The notes: generated from the sequence alone by a model not told the origin. Counted from the stretch's first letter, positions 1 to 10,261 are shown. The stretch: 64,000 bases of DNA from Deinococcus sp. KNUC1210 (GCF_022344005.1 NZ_CP092187.1:75036-139035); one strand, 5' to 3'. Numbers and translations are program-made.

Positions 1-346
1 CGGCCACCGTCGAGAAGCGCACGAAAACGGGCGTCTGCACGCCGACCTCGTTCAGCACCTGCGCGTGCGTGTACTTCGAGAGCGAGGAGGTCAGCTCGAA
101 ATAGCCGTGGGCAGCGGCCCCGCGTGCGTGCACCACCCGCTCGGGAATGCGCTCGTGGTCGAAGTGATGAATCTTCTCGCGCAGCAGGAAATCTTCGAGC
201 AGCGTGGGGCCGCGTGGACCCGCCCGCAGCGAGTTCTGGTCGTCGCTGACCGGGTGGCCCAGATTGTCGGTCATGGCCTTGCCGGGCGGTGTGACGGCGC
301 GGGCAAGGTCGGCCTGTTTGTTCTGGGCGTCTGATTTCTTAGCCAT
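1..346 (-). CDS. Catalase, N-terminal part (runs off the window start)
   Basis: Heme catalase that dismutates hydrogen peroxide. The visible 115 codons begin [10 protein letters not shown] and contain the catalase active-site signature [18 protein letters not shown] (about residues 62-79); the His in VVHARG is the essential distal histidine. The start is fixed by a GGAGG at 353-357 on the complementary strand, 6 nt before the ATG. The N-terminal extension before the active site resembles catalases of the KatE/KatA type, but the clade cannot be set from this fragment. The rest lies left of the window. It fits the oxidative-stress theme shared with the peroxiredoxin at 38.8 kb. Confidence 0.93.
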   Translation of the reverse strand, partial: MAKKSDAQNKQADLARAVTPPGKAMTDNLGHPVSDDQNSLRAGPRGPTLLEDFLLREKIHHFDHERIPERVVHARGAAAHGYFELTSSLSKYTHAQVLNEVGVQTPVFVRFSTVA

Positions 347-587
347 GAGGAGCCTCCTGGGGCATACGTCGGGGAGCAGGGCGGCAGTGTTTCCAGCGAG
401 GAATTTTTACGAAGAGGGGTCCAGCGTCTGCGGTGTCTGGACGGGTTCGGTGAACGGAGCGACCTCCAGCGGGCCGCGAACACGTGCTCAGTTCAGCTTC
501 GGGTGTTCAACCAGAGGAAGGACTTTGCGCCTCCTGAAGAAAGCGTCAATGGGCGGGCTACCGGATATTGGCCGAGTGAAGCGCGGT
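347..587. other. Intergenic stretch upstream of catalase
   Basis: Holds the catalase 5' region. The open frames here have no recognisable product. No clear -35/-10 pair or operator could be read. Confidence 0.4.
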
Positions 588-761
588 TCATGAGGAATCG
601 GTGGGCGATGGAGCAGGCAGGAAATCGAGCAGAACGCGCTGCCCGTGGGGCTGGACGCCGTTAAAGTGCAGCCGTGCGCCGTCTGCCTGAGCCGCAGCAT
701 GAACAATTGCCAGCCCCAGGCCGTTGCCCTCGCCGCCGTATCTCAGTGCGTCGTCAGGCAC
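588..761 (-). pseudogene. C-terminal remnant of a sensor histidine kinase
   Basis: A 57-residue frame containing GEGNGLGLAIVHAAAQADG, the G2 box of a HATPase_c domain, followed by a typical terminal strand (RVLLDFLP). An in-frame TAA at 762-764 lies immediately upstream. None of the earlier kinase elements (HisKA, N box, G1 box) appears before it, so this is the last piece of a degraded kinase gene. A GTG at 761 is the only possible start, but a functional product is unlikely. What is seen is the motif; decay is inferred from the missing upstream portion. Confidence 0.7.
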
Positions 762-932
762 TTACCGAACCAACTGGGGCATCAGTGTCTCCGCGCTCAG
801 AATCTATTTTCCGCACTCCGATTTATTACCGAACTCAGAACAGCAGAGTCGCCCCGCAAGTAGACAGCACACGCCCAGTTCAAAATATCCAGGCTGTTCC
901 TCCTGATACCGAGCAGACTGAACTGGCAGTAG

Positions 933-2873
933 ATGAAGGGTTCAGCAAAAACGCGCCTTAATTCACATTTCAGCTCCTGTGACACTGCTGCACGAGCATT
1001 CGCACTATGCTGGAAGGTGTCTGACGTCGCGCCGCTCCTCGATACGCGGGCCTTTGATTATCTTGAGGATGTCGTCTACATCCTGAATGCCGAGCGCCGC
1101 TTCATCTATGTCAACCCTTTTGCGCTGCATACCTGGAAATTGCAGGCGCATGAGGTGCTGGGAAAACTTCTTGAGGACGGTCTGCCCGCCAGACCACCTC
1201 AGGACGTCATAGACCTGTATCAGCGGGCGATCCTCAGTCAGGAGCGCCAGGAATTCGAGACCTTCGGACACCGGCACCGGGGCAGGGTGGGCATCATTCT
1301 CTATCCGCACGGCGGCGGGGTGATCGCGCATGTTCGTCGTCTGCGCCGCGATTCACCGGCCAGCGACGCCGCCGCACACGACGCCCTGACCGGCTGCCTG
1401 ACCCGTCAGAGCTTCATGACTGCTCGACAGAACATGGTGCTCCCGGCGGTCCTCGCGCTGATCGACCTCAACCGTCTGAAGGCGGTCAACGCTCTGCGGG
1501 GTCATAGCGGCGGCGATCAGTACATTCGTCAGGTCGCGCAGGCCATTCTGGAACAGCTGCCCCCGGAAGCATTGATGGCCCGCTGGGGCGGCGACGAATT
1601 CGTGGTGCTGCTGCCCGGTGACGATACGGCCGCGCTGACACGCCTGCTGACAGAGGCCGGAGAACAGGTACCGCATTCCTTTCCGGGCGTGCCCACCTTC
1701 GGGATGGGCGTCACGAACTGGCCCGCAGGCACCCCCTACGAAAGGGCGTTCGCGCTGGCCGACGAGCGGCTTCAGGAACAGAAAGCCCGGCTGAACGACG
1801 CCGTACCGGGCGACTGGGAGGCGCTGGCCTTCGTAGAATTCTCCAGACACCTCGAAACGTTGCACGATCCCAACGACATCATCCAGCACGCGATCGACAA
1901 ACTGCTGCACCTGCTCGACTTCGACCTTGCCCTGTGTACCACCTGGGAGCAGGACACGCAGTACATCACGCATTTCGCCAGCAAACCGGCCGATGCGAAA
2001 TGGAAGGCTCTACTCCAGCGCCGCGAACCGCTGAGCGGCCTGACGCGTGAGGTGCGGCGGACACAGCAGACCGTCTGGAGTACCGACTACGCCTCGGACC
2101 CGGGCGCCAGGCCAGCGCTGGTCAAGCTTGGAGTGAAGAGTGCCGTGCTGACGCCGGTTCGTACCCAGGGGCAGATCAGCGCCATGATCAGCCTGATGAC
2201 CCTCAACCGCTGGCAGACCATCACGCCGCACATGCGGAAGATTCTGGAGTTGACGGCGCTGCGGCTGGAACATGCGCTGGAACTTCGGCGCGTGGTGCAT
2301 GAAGTTCGCAGCACCCTCGCAACGGGTCTGCTGACACTGGGACTGGTGCTCGAAGCGCGTGACCTCGAAACCCACGGACACACCGGACGCACCGCTCAAC
2401 TGGCGACACAGATCGGCCTGTCGCTGGGGCTGCGGTCCAGCGAATTGCATCATCTTCAGGAGGGTGCCTACCTGCACGATGTCGGGAAACTGGTGATTCC
2501 GGACGCCATTCTGCACAAGCCCGGATCGCTGACAGCCGAAGAGTGGAACGTCATGCAGACACATACCACCCGTGGCTGGGAGCTGGCATCGCGCCTGCCG
2601 GGGCTGTCTGAGCCCGTGCTGAAGGTGATCCGGCACCACCACGAGCGCTGGGACGGCAGCGGGTATCCCGACAGGCTGATGGGCGAAGACATTCCGCTGG
2701 AAGCGCGAATTTTTGCCGTCTGTGACGTGTACGACGCCTTGATTAGCACTCGCCCGTACAAAGATGCCTGGGACCCGCTGGAGGCCATGCAGGAAATTCA
2801 GCGGCAGGCGGGGCGGCACTTCGATCCCCAGGTGGTCGAGGCATTCCTGACGGTCTTCCAGCAGGGGGCGTAA
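933..2873 (+). CDS. Sensor protein with PAS, GGDEF, GAF and HD-GYP domains
   Basis: Predicted bifunctional cyclic-di-GMP enzyme, 646 aa if it starts at ATG 933. Domains in order: PAS (about 39-110), GGDEF (about 150-285, with intact WGGDEF at 218-223), GAF (about 305-450) and HD-GYP (about 465-640, with HDVGK near 515 and WDGSGYP near 575). GGDEF domains make and HD-GYP domains degrade c-di-GMP. Both motifs look complete, so either activity, or sensory switching between them, is possible. No membrane segment is visible, which suggests a cytoplasmic protein sensing through PAS or GAF. The start is uncertain: residues before the PAS domain look non-conserved, and an in-frame GTG at 1017 is an alternative. 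No good Shine-Dalgarno precedes either. Confidence 0.9.
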   Translation: MKGSAKTRLNSHFSSCDTAARAFALCWKVSDVAPLLDTRAFDYLEDVVYILNAERRFIYVNPFALHTWKLQAHEVLGKLLEDGLPARPPQDVIDLYQRAILSQERQEFETFGHRHRGRVGIILYPHGGGVIAHVRRLRRDSPASDAAAHDALTGCLTRQSFMTARQNMVLPAVLALIDLNRLKAVNALRGHSGGDQYIRQVAQAILEQLPPEALMARWGGDEFVVLLPGDDTAALTRLLTEAGEQVPHSFPGVPTFGMGVTNWPAGTPYERAFALADERLQEQKARLNDAVPGDWEALAFVEFSRHLETLHDPNDIIQHAIDKLLHLLDFDLALCTTWEQDTQYITHFASKPADAKWKALLQRREPLSGLTREVRRTQQTVWSTDYASDPGARPALVKLGVKSAVLTPVRTQGQISAMISLMTLNRWQTITPHMRKILELTALRLEHALELRRVVHEVRSTLATGLLTLGLVLEARDLETHGHTGRTAQLATQIGLSLGLRSSELHHLQEGAYLHDVGKLVIPDAILHKPGSLTAEEWNVMQTHTTRGWELASRLPGLSEPVLKVIRHHHERWDGSGYPDRLMGEDIPLEARIFAVCDVYDALISTRPYKDAWDPLEAMQEIQRQAGRHFDPQVVEAFLTVFQQGA

Positions 2874-2922
2874 CACAGCGCTCTCGCCTCTGCCCGCCCC
2901 TGTCCTTCGCGGGAACGGCCCC

Positions 2923-5315
2923 TCAGGGCGTCTGCCCGGTCTTGCTGCCCCAGCGCCAGCCCTGCACTTCCGGCAGATCGTCACCGTTTCTTTCGACGTA
3001 CTGGCGATGTTCGCTCAGCTTGTCGCGCAGGAGCTGCTTGACATACGCGCCCACCACGCTCAGCCGGGGCACGCGGTCGATCACGTCCATCGCCAGGTGG
3101 TAGCGGTCGAGTTCGTTGAGCACCGTCATATCGAAGGGTGTGGTCGTCGTGCCCTCCTCCTTGTAGCCGCGCACATGCAGATTGGCGTGCCCAGCGCGGC
3201 GGTATGTCAGACGGTGAATCAGCCACGGGTAGCCGTGATAGGCGAAGATGATCGGCGTATCGACGGTGAACAGTCCATCGAAATCCCGGTCGGACAGGCC
3301 GTGCGGGTGCTCGCCCTGCGGCTGAAGCGTCATCAGATCGACCACGTTCACGACCCTGATTTTCAGATCGGGAAAGTGCTGGCGCAGGATGTCCACCGCC
3401 GCCAGCGTTTCCAGCGTCGGTACGTCGCCCGCACACGCCATCACCACGTCTGGCTCGGCTCCCTCATCGTTGCTCGCCCACTTCCAGATGCCCAGACCCG
3501 CCGTGCAGTGCAGCACCGCTTCCTCCATGCTCAGCCACTGCGGCGCGGGCTGCTTTCCCGCCACGATCACGTTCACGTACTGACGGCTTCTCAGGCAGTG
3601 ATCCAGCACAGACAGCAGCGTGTTGGCGTCGGGCGGCAGATACACGCGCACCACGTCGGCCTTCTTGTTCACTACATGGTCGATGAAGCCGGGGTCCTGA
3701 TGCGAAAACCCGTTGTGATCCTGCCGCCAGACGTGCGAGGTCAGCAGGATATTCAGCGAGGCCACCCTGCGCCGCCAGGGAAGATGCCGACTGGTTTTCA
3801 GCCACTTGGCGTGCTGGTTGAACATCGAATCGATGATGTGAATGAACGCTTCGTAGCACGAGAACAGGCCGTGTCGCCCGCTGAGCGTGTAGCCTTCCAG
3901 CCAGCCCTCGCACAGATGTTCGCTCAGCACTTCCATCACCCGGCCAGCCGGGAGAGGTGCTCGTCGGTGGGCAGCAGCGCTTCCTCCCAGGTTTTGCCGC
4001 TGGCTCCGTACACCGCGTCCAGGCGATTCGAGGCAGTTTCGTCGGGGCCGAACATCCGGAAATTGGTCAGGTTCTGTTGCATCACGCCTTTCAGGAAGAC
4101 GCCCGCGACCCGCGTGGCCTCGCCGTCCAGCGCTCCGGGCTTCGGCACGTCAAGCGCGTACTGCCGGAAATCGGGCAACTCCAGGTCACGCAGCAGCAGG
4201 CCGCCGTTGGCAACCGGATTGGCTCCCATGCGGCGGTCTCCCTTCGGGGCCAGTGCTGCCAGTTCGGGCCGCAGCGTGCCAGCCGCGTCGAACAGTTCCT
4301 CTGGCCGATAACTTTGCAGCCACTCCTCCAACTGCCGCAGGTGCTCCGGGTTGCTGCTCAGACCCGCCAGCGGCACCTGATGAGAACGCCACGACCCCTC
4401 GGTGGGCTTGCCGTCCACAGTTTTCGGACCGGTCCAGCCCTTGGGGCTTCTCAGCACGATCATCGGCCAGATCGGACGCTCGCTGCTCTCCTCCTTCCGC
4501 GCCCGCTCCTGAATGTCGCGGATGTCGGCCCAGACCTGTTCCAGCGTGTGCGCCATCAGGTCGTGCATGGTGGCCGGGTCGTCTCCCTCCACGAAATACG
4601 GCGCGTGGCCGTAGCCGCGCAGCAGCGATTCCAGTTCCGGACGCGGCAGCCGCGACAGGATGGTCGGATTGGCGATTTTGTAGCCGTTCAGATGCAGAAT
4701 CGGCAACACCGCGCCGTCGTGTGCAGGATTCAGAAACTTGTTACCGTGCCAGCTTGCCGCCAGCGGCCCGGTTTCGGCCTCGCCGTCTCCGATCACGCAG
4801 GCCACCAGCAGGTGCGGATTGTCGAAGGCCGCGCCGTATGCGTGCGCCAGGCTGTACCCCAGTTCGCCGCCCTCGTGAATCGAACCGGGCGTTTCCGGCG
4901 CGACGTGACTGGGAATGCCGCCAGGAAACGAGAACTGATGAAACAGGCGGCGCATGCCCTCCTCGGTGGTCGGAATGTTGGGATAGACCTCGCTGTACGT
5001 GCCTTCCAGATAGGTATTCGCGACCAGGCCGGGACCGCCGTGACCGGGGCCGGCGATGTACAGTACCGAGGCGTCGTGCCGCCGGATCAGGCGATTGAGG
5101 TGCACATAGATGAAATTCAGGCCGGGGGTGGTGCCCCAGTGCCCCAGCAGGCGCGTCTTGACATGGTCGAGGGTCAGCGGTTCGCGCAGCAGCGGATTGG
5201 CCCGCAGATAGATCTGCCCCACCGAGAGGTAATTGGCAGCCCGCCAGTAGGCATCGAGCAGCGAGCGTTCGTCCGAACTGAGCGGAGCGGCGTGATCTGG
5301 CAGCGTCTGGGTCAT
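2923..5315 (-). pseudogene. xfp: Phosphoketolase, split by a single-base frameshift
   Basis: Thiamine-diphosphate enzyme that cleaves xylulose-5-P or fructose-6-P with phosphate to acetyl-P. The N-terminal part (5315 down to 3936) begins [10 protein letters not shown] after a GAGG at 5321-5324 and holds XFP_N, including the ThDP motif [19 protein letters not shown]. The C-terminal part (3939 down to 2923) holds the remaining XFP/XFP_C region, such as [12 protein letters not shown]. The frames switch near 3950-3952: the first ends ...HLSRLAG-stop and the second reads ...[13 protein letters not shown]. Adding one C to the CCC run (complementary strand) restores an uninterrupted protein of about 797 residues, normal family length. 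The two frames overlap by 4 nt (ATGA), so translational coupling of two halves is formally possible. A sequencing error or a recent mutation is more likely. Confidence 0.9.
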
Positions 5316-5568
5316 GGCAACCTCGTGATAACAGCGTCTGGAGGGTCGTCGTGCGCTCCGTGGCAAACAGGCAGAGACAGGGCTTCAGTATGCGTCCCCT
5401 TCCTCAGCGCAGCGTCAGGAAAGGGCCTGCCCTACGCTAGTTAGCCCTCATTACAGCAGCGTATCGGCTGGATCAGCGCCACTTCATTCCGCGCCACCGG
5501 CCTTTCCGTTCAGTTCATCCTTGACGCATACGGCGGTACCTGGCTCTCTGGCCGTGTTACGGTGCCGT

Positions 5569-6975
5569 ATGGAACTCAAAAGTGGTGTGGACGCCCGCGC
5601 AGCGCTCCTGGTCATGGTCGGTGAAACAGGGCTTCCGAGCACTGGGGGAGCAGAGCTGGAGGCAGCCACCGAACACCTGCTCAGCGAGGGGGCGGCCCGG
5701 CTCCTGCCGAATCTGGCCCCCGGAACGCTGGAGCTGATGCGGCTGGGCCAGCAGGATGCCGCCGTGGCAAAAGCGCCGACCAGTGCGGCCGAGGCCCGGC
5801 GGCTGGGTGTGGCCGTGGCGCGGTGTGCCCGGACCATCAGAGCGGCGTCGGTCAGTGTGCTTGGGCTGGAGCCCGAGTTTGCGGGTGAAGTGGCGCTCGG
5901 TGTGCAGCTGGGGGCCTACCGCTTTGCGCGGTACAAAGCGGACGAAACGCCCGAACTCGACCGCCTCAGCATCGACACCCTTTCCGAAGACGCGGCCCGG
6001 CGCAGCAGCAGCCTGGCTTCGGGCGTACAGCTGGCACGTGACCTGGTCAATACTCCGTACAACCACCTGCACGCCCAGGACTTCAGCGCGGTGGCCCGGA
6101 CCGTCGCCGAAGCCGCTGGCCTCCAGATCGAAGTCTGGGGACAGGCGGAATGCGAGCAGCGCGGCATGGGACTGTTCGCAGCCGTGGGCCAGGGCAGCGC
6201 AGACGAGCCGCAGTTCATTCAGCTGACGTACCGCCCGGCTCAGCCGTCTGCACAGCCCCGGATCACGGCGCTGGTCGGCAAGGGCGTGATGTTCGACAGC
6301 GGCGGGTACAGCCTGAAGCCCGCAGGCGGCATGTACGGTATGAAGGGCGATATGGGCGGCGCAGCAGCCGTGCTGGGGGCCATGCAGATCGTGGCGGCGC
6401 TGCGACCTCCCCACGAGGTCAGAGCTTACATCGCCGCGACCGACAACGCCGTATCGGGAACGGCCATGCGGCCCGGAGACATATTCAGTGCGCTGAACGG
6501 CAAGCGTGTGGAGGTCACGAATACCGACTCGGAAGGACGTCTGATCCTGGCCGATGCCCTGACCCTCGCGTCGCAGGCAGGGGCCGATGAAGTGATCGAC
6601 ATCGCCACGCTGACCGGTGCCAAAGTCACGGCCCTGGGAAACGATCTGGCAGCCCTGTTCAGTAACGACAGAGCGCTTGCCGAAGCGGTGCGGGCCGCCT
6701 CAGACAGCACGCAGGAAGCGGTCTGGGAATTGCCGCTGCACACGCCGTACCTTGAAAGCTACCGCTCCGGGGTGGCCGAACTGAAGAACAGTGACATGGT
6801 CCCCGCAGGCGGGAGCGTCAAAGCGGCGCTCTTTTTGCAGGAATTCGTGACCAGTCCGTGGGCACATCTGGACATCGCCGGAAACGCCCTCAGAGAGCAG
6901 GATCATCCGTTCGGCCCTGCCGGAGCCACCGGATACGGAGCCATGCTCCTCGCGGAACTGGCAGCCCGTCCCTGA
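5569..6975 (+). CDS. pepA: Leucyl aminopeptidase (M17, PepA type)
   Basis: Cytosolic di-metal aminopeptidase removing N-terminal residues from peptides. About 468 aa with the standard M17 layout: a divergent N-terminal domain, then the catalytic domain with GKGVMFDSGGYSLKP (metal-binding Asp and catalytic Lys), MKGDMGGAAAV and the signature NTDSEGRLILADAL. The signature has Ser where PROSITE expects Ala, a conservative change that keeps the metal-binding Asp and Glu and the Arg. ATG 5569 is preferred because a TACGGT box lies 5 nt upstream, as expected for a leaderless transcript. An upstream in-frame ATG at 5521 would add 16 non-conserved residues. It is a stand-alone gene, opposite in direction to both neighbours. 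Confidence 0.93.
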   Translation: MELKSGVDARAALLVMVGETGLPSTGGAELEAATEHLLSEGAARLLPNLAPGTLELMRLGQQDAAVAKAPTSAAEARRLGVAVARCARTIRAASVSVLGLEPEFAGEVALGVQLGAYRFARYKADETPELDRLSIDTLSEDAARRSSSLASGVQLARDLVNTPYNHLHAQDFSAVARTVAEAAGLQIEVWGQAECEQRGMGLFAAVGQGSADEPQFIQLTYRPAQPSAQPRITALVGKGVMFDSGGYSLKPAGGMYGMKGDMGGAAAVLGAMQIVAALRPPHEVRAYIAATDNAVSGTAMRPGDIFSALNGKRVEVTNTDSEGRLILADALTLASQAGADEVIDIATLTGAKVTALGNDLAALFSNDRALAEAVRAASDSTQEAVWELPLHTPYLESYRSGVAELKNSDMVPAGGSVKAALFLQEFVTSPWAHLDIAGNALREQDHPFGPAGATGYGAMLLAELAARP

Positions 6976-7012
6976 GCGGACGTCTCAACGGGCCGTAACG
7001 CCAGGAACTTGC

Positions 7013-7882
7013 TCAGCGTATGAGTGAGCTGACCCCGGGTTCCTGCCGGGGCGCGGGCCACTGCAGCACCGTCCGCAGACTCTGGCCGAGAATCCAGCTC
7101 TTGTCCTCGTTCGATAACTGCGCCGTATCACGGATGTAATACAGCGACTCCGCCCAGGAATGATGATCGCTGCTCTGGGTGTGGTCGCTGCCCCACATCA
7201 CCCGCTGCGGTCCGAAGGCATCGACCACCCTCAAAAGCATCTCCAGCACGTCCGGATACGGATAGGCTCCGCTCGACAGACGTGGCGCGTGCGTCCACTT
7301 CAGCGACACGTTCGGATACTGCGCGAGTGCCAGCACCTCACCGAACCCCGAGAGCTGGTCGTCGTGCAGGCGACCGGGCAGCAGCGGTACTCCGCAGTGA
7401 TCCACGATGACTGGCACATCGGGGAATCTGTGCAGGTAGCGGTGCAGCAGCCGCGTCTGACCGGGCAGCAACACGAACACCGGAACAGCGTACTTCTGCG
7501 CGGCGGCGAACACCGGATCGTCTGCACCCTCACCGAACTGGGAGAAGCCTTCGGGTGTCCAGGGCACCACGCGCAGGGCTTTTCGCTGCGGCATCGTCCT
7601 GATGGTCGAAATCAGGGCCTCCAGGTCCGGGTCACGTCGGTCGAAACGCACGAGGTAGGCGAAGCGCTCCGGATGCTTCAGAGCCGCCGCCTCTGCCAGT
7701 GGAAAGACGTGCCGCATCGCTCCGTTGGGCAGTTCATAGCCGGGCAGAATGCGCGAGTGTTCGTCGAACGACCAGTATTCGTCGTACAGCAGCGCGTTTA
7801 CGCCAACGGCGTCCATGGCCGCGATGCCCGCTTCCACCGTGCCGAAGCGGTTGAAGTGCACCTGCGCGTCTACGATATCCAT
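7013..7882 (-). CDS. Amidohydrolase family protein (Amidohydro_2, TIM-barrel metal hydrolase)
   Basis: Predicted metal-dependent hydrolase or decarboxylase of the Amidohydro_2 family, 289 aa. The N-terminal strand ends in DAQVHF (metal-binding D-x-H). Later barrel signatures are VIVDHCG and MWGSDHTQ, the last with the Asp that usually closes the metal site. The start at 7882 has AGGAG (7888-7892) at proper distance; the frame remains open 12 codons further upstream without conservation. The substrate is unknown; related proteins act on lactones, carboxymuconolactones or aromatic acids. It lies 54 bp downstream of the HD-domain gene on the same strand, so the two may be co-transcribed. Confidence 0.85.
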   Translation of the reverse strand: MDIVDAQVHFNRFGTVEAGIAAMDAVGVNALLYDEYWSFDEHSRILPGYELPNGAMRHVFPLAEAAALKHPERFAYLVRFDRRDPDLEALISTIRTMPQRKALRVVPWTPEGFSQFGEGADDPVFAAAQKYAVPVFVLLPGQTRLLHRYLHRFPDVPVIVDHCGVPLLPGRLHDDQLSGFGEVLALAQYPNVSLKWTHAPRLSSGAYPYPDVLEMLLRVVDAFGPQRVMWGSDHTQSSDHHSWAESLYYIRDTAQLSNEDKSWILGQSLRTVLQWPAPRQEPGVSSLIR

Positions 7883-7935
7883 ACAGTCTCCTGAAGCGGG
7901 CAGCAGCGTGCCCCGCACGAAAGAAAGTGGCCGAA

Positions 7936-8637
7936 TCAGCGCAGATTGGGGAAGGCCCGCACCTGCTCTGCCGTGAGGCCACAGGCCGTTTCCAGAGTGG
8001 ACACCGTGCGTTCCAGCTCTGCAAACAGCGCACGAAGCCTGGGACGTGCCAGCACATCTGGCATGCTCAGGCTCTGATAGGTATCGGTCAGCAGGCGGTA
8101 ATACTGCAGCGTGCCGTCCCGGCCCTGGTTGAAACGCCCGAAGACAGCCGGGCCGACCACGAGCAGGTCGCTCAGAATGGTGCGTGCGTTGTGCAGCTTA
8201 TCCGAAGCGCTGACCAGCAGGGCACTGGCCGATTCACCCGGCAACCTAGCGAGGTACTCCAGTTTGCGGTCCTTCCAGTGCCGCTTGGGCTGACCGGCGG
8301 CGGGGGCGTCGTCGGTGGCTCCGTCTACCAGGTGGGCGATGTCGTCTCCCCGCTGTCCGAAGGCCGCCACGATCTCACGGCGCAGAACGGCGGCGTCCCG
8401 TCCGGTATACATCGGGCCGTCTTCCAGGGCGTCGTGCAGCAGAGCCGCGATGGCTTCCGGTTCGCTGGCTCCGAATTCCAGCGCGATGCTCGCCACGCCC
8501 AGCAGGTGTGAAAGGTAGGGCACGCCTGCCTCTCCTTTTCCCTGTTCGTCCGTACCCTTGCGGTACTGGCCCGAATGGAAGGTGTGCGCGAGACGAAGAG
8601 CCGTCAGAAAATCGTCGGTCAGCGGAAAGGCCGTCAC
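7936..8637 (-). CDS. HD-domain phosphohydrolase resembling small alarmone hydrolases
   Basis: 233-aa protein with the RelA/SpoT hydrolase pattern: H-x-GQ-x-RKG near residues 21-28, PYLSH at 40-44, LLHDALEDG (HD motif) near 66-74 and ASDKLHNARTIL near 143-154, matching the SpoT segment that positions Mn and the guanine base. There is no synthetase, TGS or ACT domain, so it would be a stand-alone hydrolase of the Mesh1/SAH type that removes pyrophosphate from (p)ppGpp or acts on a related nucleotide. It starts with GTG, preceded by TAGCCT and 6 nt, a leaderless pattern. It heads a likely two-gene unit with the amidohydrolase. Activity on ppGpp is inferred from motifs only. Confidence 0.85.
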   Translation of the reverse strand: MTAFPLTDDFLTALRLAHTFHSGQYRKGTDEQGKGEAGVPYLSHLLGVASIALEFGASEPEAIAALLHDALEDGPMYTGRDAAVLRREIVAAFGQRGDDIAHLVDGATDDAPAAGQPKRHWKDRKLEYLARLPGESASALLVSASDKLHNARTILSDLLVVGPAVFGRFNQGRDGTLQYYRLLTDTYQSLSMPDVLARPRLRALFAELERTVSTLETACGLTAEQVRAFPNLR

Positions 8638-8732
8638 GCTTCCAGGCTAACGGTTCGGATGGGCAGATGGGCGAACTGCACATGAAGCAAACCTGGAAAG
8701 CCGGATATTCATAACGGACTGGGCCGGGCGAA

Positions 8733-8738
8733 TACAAT
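8733..8738 (+). promoter_or_regulatory. Probable -10 box of the histidine kinase gene
   Basis: TACAAT located 14 nt before the ATG at 8753; no convincing -35 at 17 bp spacing. Confidence 0.4.
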
Positions 8739-8752
8739 AGAGTCTCTTCAGT

Positions 8753-10261
8753 ATGACGCTCCCTTCAGGACTCTCGACCGCTGCGATCGCCAGCGTCATG
8801 CTTCAGGCATCTCTCGACTGCATCATTGCCATCGATCAGCACAATGTGGTGGTGGAGTGGAATCCTGCCGCAGAGCGCACGTTTTCCTTTACCCGCGCCG
8901 AAGCGGTCGGCAGGAATCTCAGTTCGCTGATCATTCCGCCGAAGTACCGAGAGGCCCACGAACGCGGCATGCAGCGGTATCTCGACACGCGCATTCCCCA
9001 CCTCGTCAATCACCGCGTCCAGATAGAGGCGCAGCGCCGCAACGGAGACATCTTTCCCTGCGAGATTGCCTTTCATCCGCTGGAGGTCGATGGGCACAGC
9101 TACTTCGCGGCGTATCTGCGCGATCTGAGCGAGGAACGCCGGATCAACCACGAGCGAAGCCAGCTGGCGATGGTCGCGGAAGCCAGTACCGATTTCATCG
9201 CCTTTTCCGATCTGAACAACCGCCTGATGTATATCAACGCGGCTGGACGAAAACTGGTCGGCTACGAGGGAGCCATTCCAGCCCACGCCCAGCTCGCCGA
9301 CGTCGTCCACCCCGATGACCGCGACGTGCTGACAGAGCAGATATGGCCGCAGGTGCGCGATGAGGGCAGCTGGGAGGGAGAAATGCGGCTGATCCATCAG
9401 GGCACCGGAGACGTGATCGACGTTCACCGCACGATTTTCACAGTCTACGACCCGGTGACGAAGGCCGCCACAGGCTACGCCACCGTGACCCGCGATATCC
9501 GTGAACGCAAGCGGATCGAGCAGGAACGCCTCGCGTGGCAGACAGAGCTGGAAACCCAGGTGGCTCAGCGCACCCGCGAGCTGAATGAGCTGAATGCCGA
9601 GCTGGACGCCTTCAATTACAGCATTTCGCATGATCTGCGTGCGCCGATCCGCCATATGACAGGCTTTGCCTCCCTGCTGCGCCGCTCGCTGCTGGCCGAG
9701 AACCCGGAGAAGAGCGAACAGTACCTGAACATGATCGAACAGGCCGCCTCACGCATGGCGCTCCTGGTCGAAGCGCTGCTCAGACTGGCTCAGCAGGCAC
9801 GGCAGCCTCTGAGGAGGGGAACGGTCGATCTCTCAAAAGTGGCGCAGGAGGTCCGTGAGGAACTCACCCCCGAACTGGCCCAGCGCCAGGTGAGCTGGAC
9901 GGGTGGTGCCCTGCCGGTGGTGCTGGGCGACGAAACGCTGCTGCGTCAGGTTTTGCTGAATCTGATAGGGAACGCCGTGAAGTACACCCGGATGCGCGAA
10001 CACGCACAGATCGACGTGCAGGCCAGGCGGGAGGATGCCGAATGGGTGATAGAGGTGCGTGACAACGGCGTCGGCTTCGATCCCCAGTACAGCGGCAAGC
10101 TGTTCGGCGTGTTCCAGCGTCTGCACGGCGAGCAGGAGTTCGAGGGAATCGGGGTCGGCCTCGCCAACGTCCAGCGCATCGTCAAGCGGCATGGAGGCCG
10201 CGTCTGGGCAACGGCGGTGCTCGGTGTAGGCGCGACCTTCAGCTTTACCCTGCCCGCCTGA
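8753..10261 (+). CDS. PAS-PAS sensor histidine kinase
   Basis: 502-aa cytoplasmic sensor kinase. Two PAS domains (about 12-130 and 140-260, the second followed by a PAC-like DIRERKRIEQE) lead through a coiled helix to HisKA, with the phospho-acceptor His in SISHDLRAP (about residue 291). HATPase_c follows (about 385-500): N box LLNLIGNAVKYTR, G1 DNGVGFDP, F box LFGVFQRLH, G2 GIGVGLANVQRI. All catalytic boxes look intact. No transmembrane segment is seen, so the signal is probably a small molecule, light or redox change read by PAS. The architecture resembles the C-terminal half of phytochrome-type kinases. No response regulator is adjacent. Confidence 0.93.
   Translation: MTLPSGLSTAAIASVMLQASLDCIIAIDQHNVVVEWNPAAERTFSFTRAEAVGRNLSSLIIPPKYREAHERGMQRYLDTRIPHLVNHRVQIEAQRRNGDIFPCEIAFHPLEVDGHSYFAAYLRDLSEERRINHERSQLAMVAEASTDFIAFSDLNNRLMYINAAGRKLVGYEGAIPAHAQLADVVHPDDRDVLTEQIWPQVRDEGSWEGEMRLIHQGTGDVIDVHRTIFTVYDPVTKAATGYATVTRDIRERKRIEQERLAWQTELETQVAQRTRELNELNAELDAFNYSISHDLRAPIRHMTGFASLLRRSLLAENPEKSEQYLNMIEQAASRMALLVEALLRLAQQARQPLRRGTVDLSKVAQEVREELTPELAQRQVSWTGGALPVVLGDETLLRQVLLNLIGNAVKYTRMREHAQIDVQARREDAEWVIEVRDNGVGFDPQYSGKLFGVFQRLHGEQEFEGIGVGLANVQRIVKRHGGRVWATAVLGVGATFSFTLPA

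Noticed and set aside
3957..5444. 495-codon rightward open frame
   Set aside because: Lies opposite the phosphoketolase gene; low-complexity Arg/Gln/His composition typical of antisense frames in GC-rich DNA.
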